Translations under genes and position numbers: made by a program | The notes under the pieces: model-generated | Database searches by the model: none | The model's input: only the letters and a program-made list of their open reading frames with translations | Told to the model about the DNA's origin: nothing | DNA from: Pieris napi | Lineage: Eukaryota > Arthropoda > Insecta > Lepidoptera > Pieridae | Length of the DNA stretch: 64,000 nt | Assembly: GCF_905475465.1 (NCBI RefSeq) | Contig: NC_062241.1 | Coordinates: forward strand, 4,588,001 to 4,652,000 | Direction of reading: 5' to 3' | Shown: positions 34,561 through 44,000 of the stretch, one piece after another | How positions within the stretch are numbered: position 1 is the stretch's first letter | How the letters are laid out: each line of letters opens with the position of its first letter

Positions 34561-34800
34561 CACAATTTCGGCACTCAAATTATTGACCCCCCCGTCCCAT
34601 GTAACGCGCCGTAACGTTTTTCTGTAGCCAAGTAGTAAAACGTTTCGTGACCACCTAGTGACTCTTTATACCTAAAAGTTACCATTATGTGGTGTAAAGT
34701 ACTGGAAAGTCGAAAGTAATATTAACAATAACGCGTAATTTATTCCCCACCCCGCATCGTAACGTTTTACAGAAAGCCCCCCCCCCCCCGTCATTCTGTT
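34561..34800 (-). mobile_element. C/G-tract MITE, copy A (antisense to copy B)
   Basis: Contains C-tracts at 34587 and 34778-34790 and the words CATGTAACGCGCCGTAACGTTTTTCTG and CCTAAAAGTTACCATTATGTGGTGTAAAGTACTGG split over the copy. The same words occur in inverted order at 59186-59448. The two copies therefore belong to one dispersed family. Edges here are approximate because the ends are eroded. Confidence 0.6.
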
Positions 34801-34853
34801 GTTGAAAATTGTGTAGTGTACACTGTACAAATGTAAATACACTGAAAATAAAC

Positions 34854-34915
34854 ATGGACCGTTTTACTCCCCAAGAACGTGGAATAATCGTGTCATGTAA
34901 TATGGCTGGTATTGG
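34854..34915 (+). pseudogene. Remnant of a mariner/IS630-like transposase N-terminus
   Basis: The start MDRFTPQERGIIVS resembles the helix-turn-helix beginning of mariner-type transposases (usual form FTPQQR...IV). The similarity ends after about 15 residues and the retro-insertion that follows breaks the frame. Short, so chance similarity is possible. Confidence 0.3.
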
Positions 34916-35039
34916 TTCGAACCCCGAGGGCCCATCTGAAGGGCGTGTGACCGTGTAGACCCAGACCCATAAACCCCGCGTCCAGCTCCACATCCATGGC
35001 GCCGGCCTGCGTAAGCGCATTTTCACCTAATTAAAAAAA
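34916..35039 (+). mobile_element. Retrotransposed fragment with poly-A and target duplication
   Basis: An about 124-bp insert starting GGTTCGAACCCCGAGG (a box-B-like word) and ending in A8 is bordered by ATGGCTGGTATTGG (34902) and ATGGCTGGTGTTGG (35040), which differ at one base. Poly-A plus a 14-bp target duplication is the mark of LINE-driven insertion. Family not identified. Confidence 0.6.
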
Positions 35040-35456
35040 ATGGCTGGTGTTGGACATGGATATTTATACATAATTCAATAAACTTAAGCAATTTTTTATT
35101 ATCCAACCGTATTATTAGTTAATTATGTATGATTACATAAATTACGTATCAAAAAATTTAGTATTGAAACTATATTTTTTTAAATTACTTGTTTTGTGAA
35201 ACGCCATTATGCTAAATTTGGATTATTACCAAACAAGCTGTCATTGACATATTTATTTGGTTCTTATTTTTATATAATTAAATTACGTGTAAAGGTGGGA
35301 ACTGACCAAAGTTACGATGTGTAATGTAGCATTCGCATCGAGCGTGTAACGCATCGAGCATGTTACGCTGTGTTTTAAAATCGGCGTAACATGCTCGTCA
35401 AACGTCTGTGCTCCGCTTTCGCCGCCAGTGTTTACGAGATGGCCGACAGCTAGGAC

Positions 35457-35700
35457 GCGTTGGTATCTTTGATTCTACTTAATTATTGTTTCATACAAAT
35501 TAAGAAGAAGAAAAAACGTTACTGGAGATCAAACTTATTTAAAAACAGAGGCGTATGTGGTGGTTTGTCATTGATAGCAACTTTGAAAAACCAAATGATT
35601 ACTGGACAGTATAAAAACTTTGTACGCATGTCTCCGATCGATTTTGAAGAACTGTTGAATTTATTTGCTCTAGATAAGCTGGGTTCCACAACACTTCCTC
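35457..35700 (+). pseudogene. Harbinger transposase N-terminal fragment (outer element)
   Basis: After a basic run (KKKKKRYWRSNLFKNR) the frame gives YKNFVRMSPIDFEELLNL, the N-terminal signature of HARBI1-like transposases. The catalytic DDE region is absent; homology stops about 35690. A GATT tandem (35755-35774) follows. Confidence 0.65.
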
Positions 35701-35935
35701 TTTTCTTCCATTTTATAGAAAAATACAGAGATTTTTCTTTTTTCCACTCCATGTTTGATTGATTGATTGATTGACGTGTGATTACTCGCAACGCGCGTGC
35801 GCTCGGGACGACTTTTGACAAAGAGCGTACTGACCGAACCGCGTAACACTCAAAGGATTCGCCAAAAAACCGACAGCCGGGTGGAGCACTCAAAGCGAGC
35901 AACGAGCGGCTCGTTGCTGGCTGGTTTTCCCGTAA

Positions 35936-36949
35936 AGGTCGATTTACATCAAACGAACATAGAGCTAGAGCTAGAACAAGAGCATTCTTTCCTAATCTTT
36001 TAGTGTAAACGAAAGCTAGAGGTATCGATTTACATCAAACGAACATAGAGCTAGAGGTAGAACAAGAGCATTCTTTCCTAATCTTTTAGTGTAAACAAAA
36101 GCTAGATCGAATGTTCTTTGCTCATTCGTGTCAATTCTGTGGTTAGTATTGGTAGTGCTTCGTTATGTCTGACTCTGACAGCGATATCATTATTGCAAGT
36201 GCTGCTTTATTATTTTGTCTCGAAAACTCAAAAATAAAAGAAGGAAGAGACGTTGGTGGGTTACAAATTTAATGCATCGAAGGACACTGGATAATGTAGG
36301 TGAAACAATGACGGATATGCGAAAACAAGAAGAAAGTGGACAATTCCAAAACTTTTGTAGAATGGCGCCGGAGGATTTTGATCATTTACTATCTCTGACC
36401 ATCGAAAAAATTCGAAAATCAAGTACGAATTTTAGAGACTCGATTCCTGCATATGACAAACTAGCAGTGACTTTGCGATTTTTGGCAACTGAAGATTCCT
36501 ATGGAAGCCTGATGTATTTTACTAAAATGTCTAAATCGACAATATGTAATGCTATATCTGAAGTATGTGCTGCAATAAATGAATAATACAAATCGAATAA
36601 TTAAAATAATAAAATAATAATAATCAATAAAAAAAAAATATAATAAATAATAAAAATAATAATAATAATTTAATCGATAAGATACGTAAACAATCGCTAG
36701 AACACAAGAACGCTTTGAAAAGACCGCTCAGTGGCGCGAGCACGTCCGAACACGCTAGAACGCTCTAAGCAACTGTTCGCGCGCTCTTGCGCCGTTTACA
36801 TCAAGCGAACGAGCATTCTTAGAATATTCTATAGAATCTTTGCGAACGCACTAAGAACAACGAAAGAATGCTCTACGCCTGTTTACACTAGAAGAATTTG
36901 ATGTAGTGGGGATAGAATGAGCATTCGCTCGTTTGATGTAAATCGACCT
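35936..36949 (+). mobile_element. PIF/Harbinger element (inner, nested)
   Basis: AGGTCGATTTACATCAAACGA and its mirror TCGTTTGATGTAAATCGACCT form the ends, with TAA duplicated outside (35933-35935, 36950-36952). 1014 bp. The left sub-terminal region is a tandem duplication of about 88 bp (35939-36026 and 36027-36105), so the terminal word appears twice. It contains an N-terminal transposase piece, then AT-rich simple repeats (36590-36680) where the catalytic part should be. Confidence 0.85.
36165..36586 (+). pseudogene. Frameshifted, truncated Harbinger transposase (inner element)
   Basis: The ATG at 36165 opens with an acidic start (MSDSDSD) then loses frame near 36240; the basic run KRRKRRWWVTNLMHRR continues in another frame. 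It proceeds through GQFQNFCRMAPEDFDHLLSL and KLAVTLRFLATEDSYGSLMY, the conserved N-terminal region, to a stop at 36584-36586. The DDE catalytic domain is missing, so it cannot be active. Confidence 0.75.
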
Positions 36950-37427
36950 TAACACGACGTACTGACTGCACGAATGCTCGCTGTGTAACATTACATTACA
37001 TGTTACATTACACCTCGTAACGTTGGTCAGTTCCCACCTTAATGATAATATTAATTCCCTAGTGCGGGGACGTACTATAGTTAGATCAATTTTGTCACAA
37101 CCATGTGTTTCTTAAGAAAAAAGTTTATTATTATAATTATTTATTTCATCTCTGACGGCCGTTAGTGCATCAGGATAGTTAAATAAAATAATTGAAGGAC
37201 TTCTTAATGAAATAAAATGTGTATATAAACACTATAAAACAATTTTATTTTTAACAAAGGAAACAGTGTAATTTTGTATAGCACGGTGTGCTGTTTTGAT
37301 TTGACTTTTTTATAAATGTATACTTTTTGTACCAGCCAAGTTTTTTCATCACACTTGAGTTGGCTGTAGAGTGCAAGAGCGAGGGTTTGGTGGTCAGTCA
37401 TACAAATAGCATTTGATTCGGTATGGC

Positions 37428-37740
37428 ACATGTCACTTCTATCGCTGTAAACGTCCGGTTTTGATGTTTATTACCTATAAAATTGGGCAAATGGAGCTCA
37501 AATTTTTGGTCAATCGGAGATTCAAAGTCGTTGATGGTGCATGTTTCGACTTAAAACCCATAAATGCTGGAGCTTCCCAAGCCTGTGTACTTTCTCCAAC
37601 ACTGAACCTTATGCATATCAATCATATTTGATTGCTTGCAGCAGTCGTTGCTATCGTATGATAGCACTGAAGTCATTCTATACCCGGGGGCCTACCATGA
37701 GCTCTTATTGCGAGCCTATAACTGAGAACTGAGAAGCATT
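37428..37740 (+). pseudogene. Decayed LINE reverse-transcriptase fragment
   Basis: The frame VVDGACFDLKPINAGASQAC followed by VLSPTLNLMHINHI corresponds to the RT region normally reading [18 protein letters not shown]. The GVPQG motif is mutated and frames break after 37630, so it is an old fragment. Confidence 0.6.
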
Positions 37741-38689
37741 TATATGACGTCGAAAAAATCAGCCCGTTTATGTTTCCACGTGACCTTAGCGATAATCAGA
37801 TTTCGTTCCTTCAATTTGTATGAAAATTTGTACCATGACCGCTAGGCTGAACCAAAATATGACTGTTTCACCTTCAAACTACGACAGAATAAGCCATTCT
37901 AAAAAGTTACTTTTTGTTCAACTTTTTTGTAACGAAATGTCCAACTAATAGTTAAGAAATAAGAATATAATATAAATTTATTTAAAACTAGTTCATAAAG
38001 TAAAAAAAATAAGATGTACTATGTCTAAAATAGGAAGAAAATATTTTATATTTCGGATATTATGAGGATTTTGAATTTAGAAAGAGTGATTATAAAGACA
38101 TTATTAAAAAGTCGATGGACATGAGAAACAAGACGGCAATCCCCTTCTACCGACTTCGAAGATGTCGAGTTTATAATTTGCTATAGATCAACGACTTTAA
38201 TTCGTTGAAGATTTTAGTGCAATAAACAATTGCGCAAACTGTTTAATACAATTGAATTAATTAATTAGGCATGTATAACAAAAACATCATTCCCCAATAT
38301 ATTTTATTTCAAACCATCGTTGTGTTCTTGTATTTTACCAAAGTCTCTTGGGACTTCTTCAACGATTATTCCGTGTATTGAAATACTATGTATAGCATAA
38401 TGAAATACACACCTAAACTTTCTTTAGGAGTCTATAGTATAGTATAGGTAAAAACTACAAAAATAGACCCCGCCTGGTTCCTTAGTTTACAATAAATAAT
38501 AATGCTATATCAATATAATTATAATAGTTACTTATTATAATTAAACTTTTCCTTATTATGTTTAATTAAATATGGGTATTTTTCAAATTGATAATATTTA
38601 AATAAAAAGCCATTTGAAAATATTCAAATAACAACATTTATTTAGTTAGGATGATGCCATCAAGATAGAAAAAGATGTCTTCAGGATGT

Positions 38690-38779
38690 TCAATTTGGTA
38701 TAAACATATATTTAGATATTTCATTGGGATTCTTCTTTGCGAACATGTTTCTCAATTCCGCGAGTTTGTCATGTTTATG
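38690..38779 (-). other. Possible small terminal exon on the minus strand
   Basis: On the minus strand ATTTTCTTTACAG precedes 90 bases that encode a charged 29-residue peptide (HKHDKLAELRNMFAKKNPNE then ISKYMFIPN) and a TGA; AATAAA follows about 50 bases on. The acceptor, coding look and poly-A signal fit a last exon. No upstream exon was identified and no family recognised. Confidence 0.3.
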
Positions 38780-39980
38780 CTGTAAAGAAAATTTTATATT
38801 ATATATAGAAACATCTAGAGTGAAGCAAGTTTGACTGTTAAATTTCAAAACTTACATAGAAACCTCAAACAAAATTATCGTTATTTCGGGCAGTCTTGCG
38901 ATTCTAATATGTTTCAGTTTATAGGTCATGGTACGAAAAAAATGGGATTGAATTTAGGAACCTAAACTCATCAGCATCTCAACTGGATCTTCTTTTTAAA
39001 GTTCATGGTATGCTAATATTTGACAGGTTGATGTCTAATCAAGACCTTATTACATGTTGTCTGAGACTGGGGACTACTTAATTTATTTGAATTTAGCCCA
39101 AAGAGTTATTCCCTTCGTCGTATTATCCTCCCCTTAAAGCCTCAGCCTGTAATGGAATTCGCGACGTTCACATATCGAGCGACGTTTAGTTCCGGGGTCT
39201 TTTGGAAGGTAAGGCTTGATAACCCTCCAAAAAGACTAGTGTGCTCAGTATAGTACAGTTGACAACGCATTGGCATGGTCATGACATTATGAGATGCCTA
39301 AGTCTTAACGGCTACCAATATGTGGAGTCGCTAAGAGTAAAATGGTAATTGTTAGAAGGATGCATAAATAGATGACATTGCAAGATAGGTAGTACGCCAG
39401 AAGAAATTAAAGAAAAAAACCTTTATTACACATAACAAAAAAGGATGTGTAGTTGCAATAGTCTAGTCGACAAGTTGAAAATGGTACAAAATAGAGATAC
39501 TGCTCTTAAAATTATGTGCGATAGCTCATTGGATCCGGAATGACGTCTAGAAAAATGTGCCAAAAGCGTGTATTAGCACATAAAAAATTGCAAAAGTTAT
39601 TAACAATTAAAGATGAAAAAAAAATTGCATTTCGTTTTTTGCCAATATTTAATAAACTATTAATATTTAAGAAATTTCAAGAAAAGATTCTGAAAGAGGA
39701 GAAAATTTCCAATAAAAAACTCCTAACTCCCGGAACTCTATCTCCATTCTCCATTATTTATAATTTTAATTTAACGCTGAAAATAGGTCTGCGCGTGACA
39801 TTTTTAGGATGCGCGTGTGGCGTCAAAAGCGAGTACGGCACATTAATTAATTTATTTAAGGTATTGAGTATTTTTTTTAATTTGAAAAAATTATGGTGTG
39901 TTCTGAACACTATAATATGTTAATGGTTTGCGTTGTGTATGATATGGTGTGGTTGGTGTTTTTAACCAAAAAAATCGAAA

Positions 39981-40199
39981 TTAAGTATAGTTGTCGAATT
40001 GGGCACGCAAATTTTTCAGCATTGAAGACGATGCAGCTCCACCCCATACTGAAATGCAATTAGATAATATTGACTGGCATAATGCAGTATACACTATCTT
40101 TATTGTATGCGTATCCATAGATATTCTGAGACGTTTGAATACATTCATAACTTTGTGAACTCGAAAACAGAGGTAGTTTAGAACCCCAAAATTCCTCAA
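39981..40199 (-). pseudogene. LINE ORF2 C-terminal fragment
   Basis: The minus-strand frame reads IKIVYTALCQSILSNCISVWGGA, corresponding to the conserved post-RT segment (in the intact LINE at 46.7-49.7 kb: [20 protein letters not shown]). Both ends are eroded. This is a fragment of the same broad clade as the intact element, not a copy of it. Confidence 0.65.
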
Positions 40200-40851
40200 A
40201 TTAATAATATAATCAATAATAGTTTGGTTTGCTGAGTGAAGAAGTTATTAATTGAAAGCCATTGAGAGAAGACCTAATTGATCTGACAGTGTGGCTTGTT
40301 CTCAAGAGTGTGAGTAAAAGACTATTGCTGTGTCATCAACGAAGAAGAAGAGTTTGGCATTTCAGAGTTCGAGAGAACATAAATCATAGCAGAAAGAAGA
40401 AAGCACGGTCTACCTGGCTGTCGACGAGGTCTAGAAAAAAATATTTCGGATTTTTTAGATTTTTGTCGGTGCCAAAAATTAATATGTATACTTGTATAAC
40501 GATTACCATCTCTATTCATAATAACTTATGGCTTGAAAGATTTTTTATAAAGAGTTTTTATTAAAAATCTTAAGTGTAAAGGATAATTTTTTGCCGTAAG
40601 AGTATAACTAATAGTAAAACTTTTTAGAAACGTAGCAAAAAGCAACCGGGTTTACACATTAGAATAGTAGGTATATTAAGAGTCGCAGTACGTCAATAAT
40701 TAATTATTTCATTTTTATATCCTCTGACTCTTAGACGACTCGGAACCAGCGTTTAACGTTAAATATAAAAAAAATAATTGTTTGTATTGTCTTTGCTTAC
40801 ACCAATATTTTTTCTATAATTTTTGGTTATCAGAGAGTCATCGCTATTCGG

Positions 40852-40886
40852 TATAAAAGTTTTCCTACGTCAGTCTTTTCAGTTTA
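40852..40886 (+). promoter_or_regulatory. Core promoter: TATA box and arthropod initiator
   Basis: TATAAAAG at 40852-40859 is followed by TCAGTTT at 40879-40885. The initiator A at 40881 is 29 bases from the first T, the textbook spacing for arthropod pol II promoters. About 170 bases downstream lies the ATG at 41049 in an ORF with a good GTAAGT donor. It probably drives the ACSS3-like gene. Confidence 0.6.
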
Positions 40887-41048
40887 GCCGTTCAATAATT
40901 CAGAAGGATCATAGGTCCCTCATGCATAATGTTGAATATAAATGTCGTATTATGAATGCGTATGTAACTCAGAACAATTACAGTTAGTTCGTTTTAACTC
41001 GCGTTGTCGTTATAAAAATAAAACGCGCTCAGTTTTTGCGCGGCAAAA

Positions 41049-44000
41049 ATGTATCAAGATACGGAAAATGCTATGTCAAAAGTTAATAAATTTGAAACTT
41101 CGATTTCGGAGTTGAAAAAGAAATCATTTGTGACTGCCGCTGATTTGGAGAGCTTTTGTAAGTATTTTTTTTTATTTTTAACTCGAAAGTACCTTTTTTT
41201 CAAATTTCAACTCATAGTGTAAAATGGATAGATACGGTTGAAGATAGATGCTATCCAGTGAATCTCAATAATTTATTAAGTTGCCAACTAGACGACTATA
41301 GATTATACCCATAGATTATTAATATAATCTAGGCAATGACTTGCGCATTGATCATTTTTTTAATATTCCTAGAACCTAATTTAGTATTGTTACGTTTGAA
41401 TAAGTAACAATATTTTCAGTTGTTTTTTAAAAAAAAAGTTTGGATGATATCGAAAAAACTAAAAATTAATTTGAAGTAGCCAATTTAAAAGTAAACGAGG
41501 GTTATAAAAACACTTCGTTCCTTCCCAAAATTCTATTACTATTTATGGTGGCTTATGTATGAAAGGTAACAAGATATTAGATAGCAGATCTTTGTCATCT
41601 TACTAGCTACTTAAGAAACGATTTAGTTAGGGAGGGAAGGGCTTTGGCCACTCTGAAACTCGGCGTTATGCTTGTAGCGTAGCAAAGTGTCTCGTTTGAC
41701 CTCAACAGCGCGGCTACTTTACTAGTTTCACATTTGTTTCAACTATTCTGAAATACCACATTACGTACCAGCTGTGGTTAGCAACTTCAGTTCGTTGTTT
41801 AACAGTTGCTGATTTAACAACGAACTGAAGTTCACAGCGTGCTATTTGTAGTAGGATCATCAAAAAATTATTGTAATATACCAACAAATAAAAATATTTA
41901 CTCGTTTTCTTAAAAAACCTAGGTATATACAGAATTACCACATGTAGAGTTAATTTGTGTAAGTAGATAGCCTACATAAAAATACGTTTTACTCAATATT
42001 AGAGCTAAACTGATCAATAATTTCGAAATACAAAGCAATTTTTACATTCTTGTTTTTCAGTGCCTTACGTACCTACCTAGATGTTGTCTTTTTTATATTT
42101 AGATTTTTTCCTAGACTTTATTTAATTATGCATAATGCAGGTAAATCTCTCGGGTAGTGTTAATTATAATAAAAAAAAATTACCCTGATTTTGTATGTTT
42201 TAGAAAAAGTTGCATCCAGTAACTTCCATTTTCACATCGTATTATGACATAAATTATAAATTCATGTGTAACAATGAGTTGAATTCAGAATAATTAATTG
42301 TTTATTCTGCATTAATTTGTGCCACGGGCGGGAGTTCGCGTGTACGTCAGAGAGGATTTCTGTTCTCGTCGCCTCGGGACGCTTGAAGGAACGGACCGGT
42401 GGTTCGTTCATGGTGTGATACTTCGATGCCGGAAATCATATTCTTGCAACGTGCTTTTCGCAAAGAACTATCTTCCTTGGACATTCATAAGTCGAGCGAG
42501 CCTGATGGCATCCCCCCCCCCCCCCCCTTTGTGCTGCTTCTCAGTTGGCTCTCCTAATCCGTCTTTTCCGGTAACTGTACTCGTTCGGTACTGTCCCGAA
42601 GTGCTAGCTGCAGTGAAGGGTGTTCGCTTTGATATTTTTTTAAATATAATAGGCAAACGAGCCTGCGGGACGCCCAAAAGGGTAGTCTTAGCAGCCCATA
42701 GACACCCATTTTTAGTGGCGTTGCCGGCCTTTGTGGGAGGAGTACACTCCGACCCGATCCAACTATCGCCCAGTAGCTATAGTCCTTGTTCTCCACAAAA
42801 AAAACTGTGATAGCATGATTAGGGTGAACTTTTAATGGATTTATCTCTTTGAAACAAGATTTTTTTTGTAGAAATTGGCCTGTTGGAGATTAATGACTGC
42901 TTAGCCAAGCTTTTGCATTGAAAATGACCCAATTGGGATCTAGTTTTTAAATTGTATTTATGCTGTTTATATATTTCAACAGCGGACAATGACCTAACAC
43001 CAGAATACTTAGAGGCTTACCGAAGCTCCCTTGAGAACCCTGAGGCGTTTTGGAGTGAAGTTGGCAAGGAGTTAGAATGGACCCGACCATGGGATCAAGT
43101 ACTAGATGATAGTAATCCACCTTTCACCAAATGGCGAGTTTCATTTTTTCCTCGTATGTTATGTATGTCATGTGAAGTCCGGAAACTGTTATATGAAACT
43201 TCATTGATTATGTAAAAGTAAACTACTAGCTAACAAAAGCTTAGCATGACAATAGTTGGCAGGTTTTTTAAAACCTCTAACCCGTGACTTGCTGATAAAA
43301 TCTTTTCAATACTGAATTTCTATTATTCACGAGTCAATTATATATTCCTTACGAATAATATGTTTAACTACATTTACAGAAAAAAAATATAATTATAAAA
43401 TAATTTACATTGACATAAATAACTAAACTTAACATAAAATAAAATATATTATTAAAAGGAGTCCCTTTAGGCAAGGTTCCGAAGATACTGGCAGCGTTCC
43501 CCCTTTGAATCGCTAGACTAATTCTTTGTCCGAGGTAGCTGCCAGATCTTCGGTCTCCTGTGATGTCGACTAACTTTTTTGAAATTTCTTTAAAAAGCCT
43601 TAAGCATTTACAGATATGTATATATACCAGTGAGTGGTTTTACTTTGGGGAGAGATAGATGAGACCTTCTTTTCTTTATACTTTAAAACTTAAACCTTCT
43701 ATAAATTCTTATGATCTATTCTTATTCTTGTAGGTTTGTAGGTGGTGAGATGTCAGTATGCTACAACGCAGTCGACCGTCATGTAGTCCAAGGTCGCGGA
43801 GATCAGGTCGCGTTGGTGCATGACTCGCCTCTTACGGATACAGTCAAGAGAATAACTTACTCTGAGCTGCAGGATCAGGTAATTTTAGTTTGACCGACTT
43901 TCGCACTTAGGTATATACACTCTTTTCCAAAGAAAAACGGGCACATGTATGTTCTAAAGTCAGTTAAATTAATTTCTTAAAATAAGTTACAACTGTAAAC

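Larger units (their letters stand above)
35293..37039 (+). mobile_element. PIF/Harbinger element (outer), interrupted by a second Harbinger
   Basis: AGGTGGGAACTGACCAA and its mirror TTGGTCAGTTCCCACCT are the ends; TAA is duplicated outside (35290-35292, 37040-37042). The sub-terminal regions share GTAATGTAGC / TACATTACAC-type repeats. Without the nested element (35936-36949) it is about 730 bp and carries only an N-terminal transposase piece. Confidence 0.85.
37750..40850. other. Intergenic stretch, mostly unassigned
   Basis: Apart from the small exon-like ORF at 38690 and the RT fragment at 39981, I see only AT-rich sequence. Open frames at 39540-39923 and 40262-40564 lack codon structure and recognisable motifs. 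Confidence 0.4.

Noticed and set aside
39540..39923. 127-aa Lys-rich ORF
   Set aside because: Composition follows AT-richness; no domain and no transcript signal.
42319..42810. 163-aa proline-rich protein
   Set aside because: It is a LINE endonuclease fragment plus a poly-C tract plus a LINE tail read through by chance.
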